This document shows, piece by piece, positions 26,134 to 34,360 of a stretch of DNA of 64,000 nucleotides. Location: contig CAXYYO010000013.1 of the NCBI GenBank assembly GCA_964293305.1, positions 17,476 to 81,475 on the forward strand. Direction: 5' to 3'. Numbering within the stretch: the first letter of the stretch is position 1; the number at the start of each line of letters is the position of its first letter. The notes below the pieces were generated by a model. It was not told where the DNA came from, did no database searches, and worked only from the letters and a program-made list of their open reading frames with translations. The stretch comes from CALAGJ01 sp964293305. Its GTDB lineage: Bacteria; Bacteroidota; Bacteroidia; Chitinophagales; Chitinophagaceae. A program made the position numbers and the translations under genes.

Positions 26134-27387
26134 TTATTGTTGAATATTTTGTTTCCAAAGCAGGCTGCCATCTCCATAACTCAAAAATCTAAAATCATGT
26201 TGCAAAGCATATTCATAGACCTTTCGCCATCCCGGGCCTATGAGAGCTGCTACTAATAGTAGGAGCGTAGACTCCGGTTGATGAAAATTGGTGACCAATG
26301 CATCAATTATTTTAAATTGATAGCCCGGTGCTATGAGGATACTGGTAGGAATGATGAGGCGATTTTTATTATTTGCTTTACACCATTCTAACAAACTTTC
26401 TAGCGCCAGATTTTTTGAAATTGTGGGTTCTATTTCTTCATAAACATCCCATTGTTTTATGCCAATGTCAGATATGGAAATAGATTTTAATTCCATACCC
26501 ATACTCACTAAAGTAAATATTTTACAACCTACATTATATATCGTTTCTAAGGATCTGCATACGGTGGTGCCCACACCCACAATTGCCCCACTATGCTGCT
26601 GAATTTTTTTAATACACTCAACAGATATATCCATCCATTCTGCATGCATAGTATGCCCTTCCATAGTAGCAGCTTTTACCGGTTTGAATGTGCCTGCGCC
26701 TACATGAAGTGTAATAAATGATTGATAAATGCCTGCAGATTTTATTTTGTTTAAAATAGTATCAGTAAAATGTAAACCTGCAGTAGGGGCTGCCACACTG
26801 CCTGCTTTATCTGCATATACTGTTTGATATGAAATGCTGTCTTGCTCTTCTGCCTGTCTGTGTAAGTAAGGAGGTAAAGGAATGACGCCTGCTGCATGAA
26901 GTAGTGCTGCAAAACTAATATTAGCATTGCCCCAAGAAAACTCTACCAAAAAACAGTCGTCGAATATTTCTTTTTTTATGGCAGATAGTACCACGGATTT
27001 GTGCTCAATAATTACTGTTTTTTCCAAACTTCCATTTTTCCATTTTTTTGCACCACCAATGAGGCAAAGCCAATGGCATTTATTCTTTTGAAGCATAGCT
27101 TCTTCTAGTGAAGAATCGGCATTTGCTGGCTCCAGACAAAAGAGTTCTATTTTTCCTCCGGAAGGTTTTTCAAATAAAATACGTGCCTCAATTACTTTAG
27201 TATTATTAAAGACCATCATTGACCCGGCAGGTATATAGGATGTAATATTTTTATATTGATTTTCTGAAATATTTCCATCATAAATGAGCATTCTACTGGT
27301 GTCTCGCTCCAATAAAGGATAACGTGCAATTTTTTCTTCTGGTAGCGTATAAGTAAAGTCTTTAATAGAAATATAGCGGGGATGCAT
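26134..27387 (-). CDS. queA: S-adenosylmethionine:tRNA ribosyltransferase-isomerase (QueA)
   Basis: 417 residues. It makes epoxyqueuosine in tRNA by transferring the ribosyl part of SAM to preQ1. Recognisable segments: FTYTLPEEKIARYPLLERDTS, MMVFNNTKVIEARILF, the signature SVAAPTAGLHFTD, FITLHVGAGTFKPVKA, and TNFHQPESTLLLLVAALIG near the end. The protein is longer than E. coli QueA (356), with a Bacteroidota-type insertion. It is 30 bases downstream of the corA-type stop on the other side and may be separate. No other queuosine genes are in the window. Confidence 0.94.
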   Translation of the reverse strand: MHPRYISIKDFTYTLPEEKIARYPLLERDTSRMLIYDGNISENQYKNITSYIPAGSMMVFNNTKVIEARILFEKPSGGKIELFCLEPANADSSLEEAMLQKNKCHWLCLIGGAKKWKNGSLEKTVIIEHKSVVLSAIKKEIFDDCFLVEFSWGNANISFAALLHAAGVIPLPPYLHRQAEEQDSISYQTVYADKAGSVAAPTAGLHFTDTILNKIKSAGIYQSFITLHVGAGTFKPVKAATMEGHTMHAEWMDISVECIKKIQQHSGAIVGVGTTVCRSLETIYNVGCKIFTLVSMGMELKSISISDIGIKQWDVYEEIEPTISKNLALESLLEWCKANNKNRLIIPTSILIAPGYQFKIIDALVTNFHQPESTLLLLVAALIGPGWRKVYEYALQHDFRFLSYGDGSLLWKQNIQQ

Positions 27388-27417
27388 AAACGAAAATTTT
27401 ATACCGGGGTTGATTTA

Positions 27418-28509
27418 TTAAAACCAGCCTCTTTTTCTAAAAATGACAACCATGATTAAAGTAATAACCAGCATAATGCCTACGGCTAAATAAAAACCCT
27501 GCGCCTGTTGACTAAGCGGTATAACCTGAAAGTTCATACCAAATATACCACCTATTACAGTAGCCGGTGCCAATAGGCTGGTAACAATAGCCATTACTTT
27601 CATTACTTCATTCATTTTAAGGTTTACTTTGTTGATATATAAATCCTGTAGGGTCATCATCATATCTCTATAGTTTTCGACTAAATCATTGGCTTGTATA
27701 ATGTGATCATAAACGTCCTTAAAATATTTTGTGGTACGTTCTTGTAATAAATCGCTATCGCTTCTTATAAATCCATTGATGAGTTCCCTTACTGGTGCAA
27801 TGTTTCTTTTCAATACAATTAGTTCTTTGCGCAGATTACTGATTTGAGCCAAGCTGTGGGTATTACCATATCTTATTATTTCTTCTTCAAGTACCTCAAT
27901 TCTATCCCCCAGTTTTTCAAGCACCAAATAATAATTATCAACAATAGCATCCAAAAGCGAATAACAAAGATAGTCGGCCGAACCAGTACGCAATTTACTT
28001 CCTTGTACATGCAGCTTATCCCGCAGGGCATTAAAGACATCTCTCTGGGGGTCTTCTTGAAAACTGATTACAAAAGTTTTTCCGAGAATAATACTTACTT
28101 GTTCGGATTCTACCGCATCTTCCTTTTCATTAAAATAAAGCATATTAAGCAGACAGAATAAATGGCTCTCCATTTCATCCATTTTTGGACGTTGGTTTAT
28201 ACTCAATATATCCTCTGTTATTAATGAGTGAATATCAAAAAGGTTACATACATATTCTACATCCTTTTTTCTGACACCATCAATATTTATCCAGGTATTA
28301 TTGCCATTGTTTTTAAAAGCCAAACAGTCTTCCAGTTTAGTAAACTCTTTTGTATATATTTCATCTTTATTATAATCAAATACACTTACCACTATATGCT
28401 CTGGCTCTGCACGTACCCTTTCTCGGGTAGGGTTTACTCTAAAAATTTCTCTGGTTCTTTTTGTTTTAAAAATACCGGTTATTAGCTTAAGATATTTAGT
28501 ACTAGTCAT
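27418..28509 (-). CDS. corA: CorA-family magnesium/cobalt transporter
   Basis: 363 residues from ATG 28509; upstream codons in the same frame (to 28614) show no transporter character and are probably 5' UTR. A cytoplasmic domain with long coiled helices precedes two C-terminal membrane helices. The selectivity motif is GMNF (FGMNFQVIP), standing before the second helix, and the tail FRKRGWF is basic, as in CorA. It forms a pentameric channel for Mg2+, Co2+ or Ni2+. Cobalt uptake would be relevant to B12, but no gene linkage shows this. Confidence 0.93.
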   Translation of the reverse strand: MTSTKYLKLITGIFKTKRTREIFRVNPTRERVRAEPEHIVVSVFDYNKDEIYTKEFTKLEDCLAFKNNGNNTWINIDGVRKKDVEYVCNLFDIHSLITEDILSINQRPKMDEMESHLFCLLNMLYFNEKEDAVESEQVSIILGKTFVISFQEDPQRDVFNALRDKLHVQGSKLRTGSADYLCYSLLDAIVDNYYLVLEKLGDRIEVLEEEIIRYGNTHSLAQISNLRKELIVLKRNIAPVRELINGFIRSDSDLLQERTTKYFKDVYDHIIQANDLVENYRDMMMTLQDLYINKVNLKMNEVMKVMAIVTSLLAPATVIGGIFGMNFQVIPLSQQAQGFYLAVGIMLVITLIMVVIFRKRGWF

Positions 28510-28891
28510 AAATGATATTGCCGGTTTTTTTGCAGCAGCAAATGTAATGATTTCGATAGCCAAAACTTTATCCCTTCGGGGAATGATAAAGTAGGTACAC
28601 CGTTTTACAGGCAATAAGGTATTGTTTCAAATGTTGGAGAATTATAGTTATAAAATGAAGTGATTGATAGTATCATAAACCCCGAAGTGATGACAAAATA
28701 TTTTTTTGAGCAAGCTGGTTAGAGAGAAGCCAGTCGACAGCCAGTGAATACACCACAGATGGGTGTAAGTAGTAATATCGTAATCATTGATAATAACACC
28801 TATATTTAAGTGCTAACTTTGCTGCATTATCTTTATTTAGAATGGGATGATCATAAAAAAGCATTGTTCCAGTTATTGTCAAATTCCTATT
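28510..28891. other. Divergent intergenic region, no gene seen
   Basis: 382 bases between corA and the small membrane protein gene. I see no RNA gene or coding remnant. The part next to the right-hand gene holds TAACTTTG at 28814-28821, a good TAnnTTTG element. A weak CTGG/CCAG hairpin lies at about 28710-28730. Confidence 0.5.
28814..28821 (+). promoter_or_regulatory. -7 promoter element (TAACTTTG)
   Basis: Matches TAnnTTTG. TTG at 28787-28789 is a possible -33 element, but the spacing of 24 bases is on the long side. Confidence 0.45.
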
Positions 28892-29125
28892 ATGGTGTAT
28901 AGTGACGTGATTGGCTCCATTGGTGTGGGGCTTATTTTAATAGCCTATTTCTTAAACAGTTTTGCTTATATTTCAAAGGATGGAAGCATATTTTTTGTTC
29001 TAAATATATCAGGTTCGGCATTGGCTTGTTTTGCATCTTTCCTCATTGATTATATGCCATTTATTGTTTTGGAAGGTGCATGGTGTGTAGTGTCTGTAAT
29101 TGGACTTTTGAAACGTAAAAGATAA
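28892..29125 (+). CDS. Small CBU_0592-like membrane protein
   Basis: 77 residues from ATG 28892 (MVYSDVIGSIGVGLILIAYF), three hydrophobic segments at about 6-24, 30-50 and 55-72, and a basic end KRKR. The pattern DxIGxIGVGLILIAY...LNxxGxxLxxxxS resembles the CBU_0592 family of small inner-membrane proteins with no known function. In-frame ATGs at 28847 and 28842 would add 15-17 residues that do not look like the family, but the promoter position would allow them. Confidence 0.72.
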   Translation: MVYSDVIGSIGVGLILIAYFLNSFAYISKDGSIFFVLNISGSALACFASFLIDYMPFIVLEGAWCVVSVIGLLKRKR

Positions 29126-29163
29126 ACTATATTATGTATTAATTTATTAAACCCAGATAGTGA

Positions 29164-29215
29164 AGTTGAAATTTATTGCAAGGCCGAAACGCTGCATACA
29201 AAAGCATTTGTGAAC
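29164..29215 (+). repeat. Dispersed repeat, copy A
   Basis: A 52-base segment beginning AGTTGAAATTTAT, with the core CCGAAACGCTGC and ending ATTTGTGAAC. It matches the minus strand of 47824-47874 with about eight substitutions and one gap, by hand alignment. It lies in the convergent space after the CBU_0592-like gene. No open frame runs through it. Confidence 0.82.
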
Positions 29216-29324
29216 AATTGTTGATTTTAAAAGTTCCCTATTTCTTCTGCCAAAAACCAACCTCAAACACTTATCTATATTGCTTTTCAACTTTTCATTA
29301 TAAAGCCATTATCAATATCGGGTT

Positions 29325-29825
29325 TTAAGGATTTACATTGCCATACACAGCGGCTTGAAAGTAGAATTGCTTTCCCTTTTTTGTGATGATGAATAAATTA
29401 TTAAAAGCATTGTCTGGCAAATCTTTGGTTAATACCGTTCTACCTAAAATCTTATTTACAAGATCAGCTACTGTATTACTATGACCAATAATTAATGTAT
29501 TTTTTTTGGTATTGCGAAGGCTGTCTGTAAATGTGGGGTTAGTGTTTGTATCGTATATCAATACGGGTAAATGATAAAACTCAGCTACAGGTGCTGCAGT
29601 AGTTCTTGTTCTGGTTGTATTAGTAGAATAAATTTGATTGATATGGGCATATTTCAAACTTTCTTGTAGTGCTATGGCTCTTTGCTGACCTGCATCAGAC
29701 AAGGGTACATCGCCGCCCATTGTGGCAGTTGGTGTGGCCTTTTCTGCATGTCTTACCACATAGAATGAGGTTGTTTTGCAAGAACAAAAACTGGTGATTA
29801 TAATTAGTATAAATAATTGCTTCAT
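29325..29825 (-). CDS. Histidine phosphatase-family lipoprotein
   Basis: 166 residues. The signal MKQLFILIIITSFCSCK has a lipobox (FCSC), so it is probably anchored in a membrane. The phosphatase core shows FYVVRHAEKA (catalytic His), PLSDAGQQRAIAL, YSTNTTRTRTTAAPVAE and LIIGHSNTVADLV (second His). It resembles SixA-like or phosphoglycerate-mutase-type phosphatases, but periplasmic. Substrate unknown. Probably monocistronic. Confidence 0.88.
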   Translation of the reverse strand: MKQLFILIIITSFCSCKTTSFYVVRHAEKATPTATMGGDVPLSDAGQQRAIALQESLKYAHINQIYSTNTTRTRTTAAPVAEFYHLPVLIYDTNTNPTFTDSLRNTKKNTLIIGHSNTVADLVNKILGRTVLTKDLPDNAFNNLFIITKKGKQFYFQAAVYGNVNP

Positions 29826-29942
29826 GGCTATTTTTTTGTAAGATAAATTTGTTTAATAATACATTCCATCAAAAAGTTTTTTAGCTTCCATTAGATTTTT
29901 AAATATGTTTATTCATAATAGATACTGAAAAATAATTGTGTC

Positions 29943-30521
29943 TTATTTTCCAAAGGCTGACAAGTTACTTCCAAAAATTTTTACAGAAATGGCTAAAAGA
30001 ATTACACCAAAAAATTTGCGTACCGCTGCTAGTCCATTTACCCCCAATACTTTTTCAATCCATTGAAGGGAAATGAGTACAAGAAATACCAATACTAAAT
30101 TTATAACTATACCTAAAGTAATATATAATTCTTCAAAATTTGCTTTCAAAGACATAATGGTTGTAAGCGTACCACTTCCGGCTATTAGAGGAAAAGCAAT
30201 TGGCACCAAAGTGCCACTACTTGCATTTTCATCCTGCTTAAATAATTCAAGACCCAATACCATTTCAATACCTATCAAAAACATGATGATAGAGCCACCA
30301 ATAGCAAAGGATTGTACATCTAGCCCAAGTATTTTAAGAATTGGCTTACCGGCAAAGAGAAATAAAATCATTAATCCTCCGGATACCAATGTGGCTTGTA
30401 CGTTTTTTATTTGACCCATCTTTTTTTTCATGGAGATGAGTACCGGCACAGAACCAATAATGTCTATGACGGCAAATAGGGTAAATGTAACAGTAAGCAG
30501 TTTGTCAAATTCAAATGCCAT
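29943..30521 (-). CDS. MarC-family integral membrane protein
   Basis: 192 residues with about six transmembrane helices; AVIDIIGSVPVLISM near the start and PLIAGSGTLTTIMSL in the centre are the MarC/UPF0056 signatures. Members are inner-membrane proteins of poorly known function, some linked to amino-acid export. It lies 21 bases downstream of cobC on the same strand and has its own TAnnTTTG element, so it may be read both with the B12 operon and alone. Confidence 0.9.
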   Translation of the reverse strand: MAFEFDKLLTVTFTLFAVIDIIGSVPVLISMKKKMGQIKNVQATLVSGGLMILFLFAGKPILKILGLDVQSFAIGGSIIMFLIGIEMVLGLELFKQDENASSGTLVPIAFPLIAGSGTLTTIMSLKANFEELYITLGIVINLVLVFLVLISLQWIEKVLGVNGLAAVRKFFGVILLAISVKIFGSNLSAFGK

Positions 30522-30534
30522 AACATAGTTTTTG

Positions 30535-30542
30535 CAAATATA
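30535..30542 (-). promoter_or_regulatory. -7 promoter element (TATATTTG) for marC
   Basis: TATATTTG on the minus strand, 13 bases before the ATG at 30521, overlapping the end of cobC (stop at 30543). It allows marC to be expressed apart from the B12 operon. Confidence 0.4.
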
Positions 30543-31148
30543 TTACATATATGAGGGGCGATGACGCTCAGTATGTGTTGGGGGTACATTGTGCAATATT
30601 TCGTATTGCCAAATATTATGCTCAAGGTATAATTTAACAACGCACCCATAGTAAATTTTGAATACCTTAAATGAATCGACAAGCGCTGTATTTGTAATAT
30701 GTGATAAGGTACTTCTGATAATGCCAGCATGAGTTACAACAGCTAAAGGTGCTTCAGGAAATAATCTATTTTCAAATAAATCAACACAACGCTGATGTAA
30801 ATCAATATAACTTTCCCCACCCGGTATTTTTACATGTACAAAATCCTGCATCCAAGGTTCTGTTTCGGTGCGAGGTATATCATCCCATTTTCGCATTTCC
30901 CATTCCCCACAATCAAGTTCCATAAGATGTGGATGAATGATTTTTTCATGCTGAGTAAATAAACGATCAGCCAGTTTTTTACAGCGTTGTAATGGACTGG
31001 AGTAAATGGTTTTTATATGCGTGGGAATATGACCTTCAATGGCATTTGCCTCTGCTTCAAAACTTTCTGCTACATCTAAATCAGACTGTCCATAGCAAGT
31101 ACCTGCTGCTACTAGCGGAGTGGTATGTCTTACCAGATAAATTTCCAT
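30543..31148 (-). CDS. cobC: Alpha-ribazole phosphatase
   Basis: 201 residues, histidine phosphatase fold: YLVRHTTPL with the phospho-accepting His, YGQSDLDV, IYSSPLQRCKKLA, ELDCGEWEM and VVTHAGIIRS. In this operon it should remove the 5' phosphate from alpha-ribazole (or adenosylcobalamin) phosphate at the end of nucleotide-loop assembly. Its start overlaps the cobS end by 19 bases, indicating coupled translation. Confidence 0.92.
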   Translation of the reverse strand: MEIYLVRHTTPLVAAGTCYGQSDLDVAESFEAEANAIEGHIPTHIKTIYSSPLQRCKKLADRLFTQHEKIIHPHLMELDCGEWEMRKWDDIPRTETEPWMQDFVHVKIPGGESYIDLHQRCVDLFENRLFPEAPLAVVTHAGIIRSTLSHITNTALVDSFKVFKIYYGCVVKLYLEHNIWQYEILHNVPPTHTERHRPSYM

Positions 31149-31912
31149 AATATGATTACACTCAAATAAAATAATAGTTCAGCCACCTGTTGTACTGTTC
31201 CCAAACAATCGCCTGTATAACCACCAATCCATTTATGATAATACCAGCGTAGATAGAGCATGCTGGTAAGTGGTATGATGAGCACCAAAATAATTGTAGG
31301 CTCCATAAACATCAACAATGGCAATAATCCAAAGCAAGCTGCCGGCAAAATTTCAGTAGCCGTAATTCTTTTTGCTAAGGGCTTAGCTTTTGCATCTTCA
31401 TTCTCTCTTACATAGTTACTAATGGGCATCAATAAAACTGCACAAAGCCGGGATGCTGCATGTGCCGCTATCAACACAAAAGGAAACTGTGTTTCGGAGA
31501 AATGATAAATTGACTGCAGGCATAAAAATTTCAAAAGCAACATACAAAACACACCCACCACTCCATAAGCCCCGCTTCTACTGTCTTTCATGATGGATAG
31601 GATTTTTTCTTTTGTCCACCCACCGCCAAAACCATCGCATACATCTGCAAAACCATCTTCATGAAAAGCACCAGTTATAAAGATGCTTGTAATCATGGAA
31701 AGCAGTATGGCAATATCCGGATTAAAGACTGCATTAAACCCAATAAATGCAAGCGCAGACAAGCCGCCAACTATCCAACCAATCAATGGAAAATAGCGGG
31801 TAGCTTTATTTAAATCTGTGGCATTATGATTAATCCATTTTGGACATGGAATGCGTGTGTAAAACATTAAGGCAGAAAAAAAATACCTGATTTCATTTTG
31901 AATCATAAGCAT
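31130..31912 (-). CDS. cobS: Adenosylcobinamide-GDP ribazoletransferase
   Basis: 260 residues, polytopic inner-membrane enzyme that joins adenosylcobinamide-GDP to alpha-ribazole (phosphate). The family signature GAFHEDGFADVCDGFGGGW and KILSIMKDSRSGAYG are intact; several hydrophobic helices follow. ATG 31912 is used (31906 is an alternative). It sits between cobT (40-base gap) and cobC (overlap). Confidence 0.95.
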   Translation of the reverse strand: MLMIQNEIRYFFSALMFYTRIPCPKWINHNATDLNKATRYFPLIGWIVGGLSALAFIGFNAVFNPDIAILLSMITSIFITGAFHEDGFADVCDGFGGGWTKEKILSIMKDSRSGAYGVVGVFCMLLLKFLCLQSIYHFSETQFPFVLIAAHAASRLCAVLLMPISNYVRENEDAKAKPLAKRITATEILPAACFGLLPLLMFMEPTIILVLIIPLTSMLYLRWYYHKWIGGYTGDCLGTVQQVAELLFYLSVIILWKFIW

Positions 31913-31952
31913 GGAGTAAAGCTACTAATGTAAGCTGCAAATTATAATTGGC

Positions 31953-33002
31953 TTATTGTTTTTCTGAAACACCTGCTGATTCAAAGCTTGCCATTTCATT
32001 TAAGAAACCAACAGCACTTTGTAATAATGGAATGGCAAGTGCAGCGCCTGTGCCCTCGCCTAATCGCATACCAAGATGGAGTAATGGTGTAGCTCCAATT
32101 TGCCGAAGCATTTTTTCATGACCAAGCTCTCCACTGGTATGTGCAAAAACGCAATATTGAAGTAAAGCACTATTACTATCAAGCGTTCTGCTTTTTTGTG
32201 TAGGTGTATCCAAAATGGTAATGGCTGCATATAAAGCCGCAGTTGCAATAAAACCATCTACTAGTATGATCATATTCAGCTTGTAAGCCTGTAAAAATGC
32301 TCCTGCCATCATGGCTATTTCAAACCCACCAACTCTTGCCAATAATGCATGTGGGGTAATATCTTCCCGTAGGTTATGAAATTGTGCGGCATCTGATAAT
32401 ACATGTAATTTCTTTTGAAGTTGTTCGTCACTTGAACCCGTTCCTCTTCCTACACATTCCTCCAGAGGCAAACCTGTATAGTGGTGCATAATTAAACTGG
32501 CTGATGAAGTATTGCCAATACCCATTTCCCCAAAGCCGATAGTATTGCATCCCTCATCAAAAATATGCTGGATAATATCTTTTCCTTTTTGTAAGGTTTG
32601 TATCAATTCTTCATGGCTCATGGCCCAGCCTTGTTTATAAGAATGGGTTCCCATTCTCTGCTTAGCATGTATGATGGGCAATGTGGAATCAAACTCAAAA
32701 TTGACACCAGCATCCACCACTGTAAGTGCTGTATGGTGTTGCTTACAAAACACATTTATGGCTGCACCACCTTGTACAAAGTTTAAAACCATTTGTGCAG
32801 TTACTGCCTGCGGATAAGGATTCACTTCGCCTTCAGCAGCTATGCCGTGATCGGCTGCAAATACAACAATATGCGGCTTTGAAATAACAGGCGAAATTGT
32901 TTGTTGTATAGTACCAATTTGTAAAGCCAATTGCTCCAATACTCCCAATGCACCAATGGGTTTTGTTTTATTATTTATTTTATGTAATAATTCAGTTTGC
33001 AT
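31953..33002 (-). CDS. cobT: Nicotinate-nucleotide--dimethylbenzimidazole phosphoribosyltransferase
   Basis: 349 residues from ATG 33002, the family's normal length; the extension to 33062 overlaps the upstream gene and is rejected. It activates the lower-ligand base to alpha-ribazole phosphate. Visible: NKTKPIGALGVLEQLALQI, VFAADHGIAAEGEVNPYPQ, QGGAAINVFCKQH, GFGEMGIGNTSSASL, VGRGTGS, and near the C-terminus GMRLGEGTGAALA with the catalytic Glu. Starts 10 bases after the DUF71 gene. Confidence 0.96.
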   Translation of the reverse strand: MQTELLHKINNKTKPIGALGVLEQLALQIGTIQQTISPVISKPHIVVFAADHGIAAEGEVNPYPQAVTAQMVLNFVQGGAAINVFCKQHHTALTVVDAGVNFEFDSTLPIIHAKQRMGTHSYKQGWAMSHEELIQTLQKGKDIIQHIFDEGCNTIGFGEMGIGNTSSASLIMHHYTGLPLEECVGRGTGSSDEQLQKKLHVLSDAAQFHNLREDITPHALLARVGGFEIAMMAGAFLQAYKLNMIILVDGFIATAALYAAITILDTPTQKSRTLDSNSALLQYCVFAHTSGELGHEKMLRQIGATPLLHLGMRLGEGTGAALAIPLLQSAVGFLNEMASFESAGVSEKQ

Positions 33003-33012
33003 TATGTCTTGT

Positions 33013-33735
33013 TTAAATTTTTGAGATGATATCACAGAACCAAAATCCTTTTGTGCCCACATCCTTAATGGGAGTGGGATGATTACTGTATTTAATGTCT
33101 AATGGTGTATATTTTTTTTCTCCCAGCGCTATAGCTATCGGGTGTGTATAAAACGGAGCATCAAAACAAAAACTATGAAATTCCCCATTTTCCCCGCAGG
33201 GGTCCACATGGGTTGGAAGTAGAGATAAAAAATTTTCATCTATTATTTTACCACACCATGTTTCATCCAAATAGCCATCATTTATACAGCAGATACATGT
33301 TTTAAAACCTTTTGCTATAAAGTCTTTTACAATAAATGTAGTGTCCATTTTCCAAAGAGGAAATACAGCCTGCATATCAAGCGCAGCCATTTTTTGCTCT
33401 CTATATAAACGAAGGTCATCTAAAAAAATATCGCCAAATATTACATGATTAATTCCTTCGGATTTTGCTGAGCTAAGTGCTGCTTGCATTTGATTTTCGT
33501 ATTCAATATTATTGGCTTCATACACATACATTTTTAGTAAGGGTATGCCCAATTGTGCAGCTTGTATATCTATTAGTTCCTCCCTGATGCCATGCATGGA
33601 AAGCCTTTTGTAGGTACCATTAAAAGTACTCAATAAATATTTTACATCATATACAGCTTCGCTGAATATTTTATGCAAAGCATAACTACTGTCTTTGCCA
33701 CCACTCCAGGAAAATATTGCAGGAATTTTACTCAT
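33013..33735 (-). CDS. DUF71/Dph6-type ATP pyrophosphatase of the B12 cluster
   Basis: 240 residues. The N-terminal PP-loop FSWSGGKDSSYALHK binds ATP; HGIREELIDIQAAQLGIPL and NHVIFGDIFLDDLRLYR are DUF71/COG2102 features. In eukaryotes and archaea the family amidates diphthine, a modification bacteria lack. A published comparative-genomics prediction assigns a bacterial subgroup to B12 salvage, which fits its place between cobU and cobT here. The reaction is unknown; an amidation or an ATP-dependent step on a cobinamide precursor is conceivable. Confidence 0.85.
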   Translation of the reverse strand: MSKIPAIFSWSGGKDSSYALHKIFSEAVYDVKYLLSTFNGTYKRLSMHGIREELIDIQAAQLGIPLLKMYVYEANNIEYENQMQAALSSAKSEGINHVIFGDIFLDDLRLYREQKMAALDMQAVFPLWKMDTTFIVKDFIAKGFKTCICCINDGYLDETWCGKIIDENFLSLLPTHVDPCGENGEFHSFCFDAPFYTHPIAIALGEKKYTPLDIKYSNHPTPIKDVGTKGFWFCDIISKI

Positions 33736-33800
33736 ATTATTTCAAAAAAGAGGCCACTTGTATTTTGCAATCTGTTTTTTATTTCAATGATCTTTATCAG

Positions 33801-34316
33801 CTATGCAGTAGTATTTTTTATGGTGACAGGAAGACCACTTACCATCAAAATAACTTTGTCTGCCACAGCTGCCACATATTGATTTGCCCAGCCTTGAAGG
33901 TCTGTAAACCTGCGCCCAATATGGGTTTCGGCATGCATGCCCATTCCAATTTCATTACTAATGATGATAAAACTGCCAGGCCTTTTACTTAAAGCATCTA
34001 TCTGATTTTTAAATAATAAAAGTGAAGCGTCTACATCATTTTTTGTATCCATAAAAAAATTGGTGAGCCATAGCGTTACACAATCTATTACGCAAATTGC
34101 ATTATCTATGGAAAGAGTAGAAAGGTCTCTTTGCTCTTCAATATTTGTCCAGTTATTATCTCTTTCCTGCTGGTGCCGTTGAATTCTTTTTTCAAAATCA
34201 TCGTCCCAAACTTTTGCTGTTGCTATATATACTGGATTTGTAGTAAGGGATAATGCCAATTGCTGTGCATAGCTACTCTTACCACTTCTTGCTCCACCTG
34301 TTATAAATATTATCAT
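33801..34316 (-). CDS. cobU: Adenosylcobinamide kinase/guanylyltransferase
   Basis: 171 residues. P-loop FITGGARSGKSSYA, a RIQRHQQERDNNWTNIEE segment holding the His expected to be guanylylated, and VIDCVTLWLTNFFMD. It phosphorylates adenosylcobinamide and adds GMP from GTP, giving the CobS substrate. It is in the operon between the BtuF-like gene (44-base gap) and the DUF71 gene (65-base gap). Confidence 0.95.
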   Translation of the reverse strand: MIIFITGGARSGKSSYAQQLALSLTTNPVYIATAKVWDDDFEKRIQRHQQERDNNWTNIEEQRDLSTLSIDNAICVIDCVTLWLTNFFMDTKNDVDASLLLFKNQIDALSKRPGSFIIISNEIGMGMHAETHIGRRFTDLQGWANQYVAAVADKVILMVSGLPVTIKNTTA

Positions 34317-34360
34317 TTTATAGATTGAAACATGATGTAGATGATATTTTTATAAGTCCT

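Noticed and set aside
28510..28614. 35-residue N-terminal extension of CorA
   Set aside because: No similarity to CorA N-termini and no need for it; ATG 28509 fits the family start.
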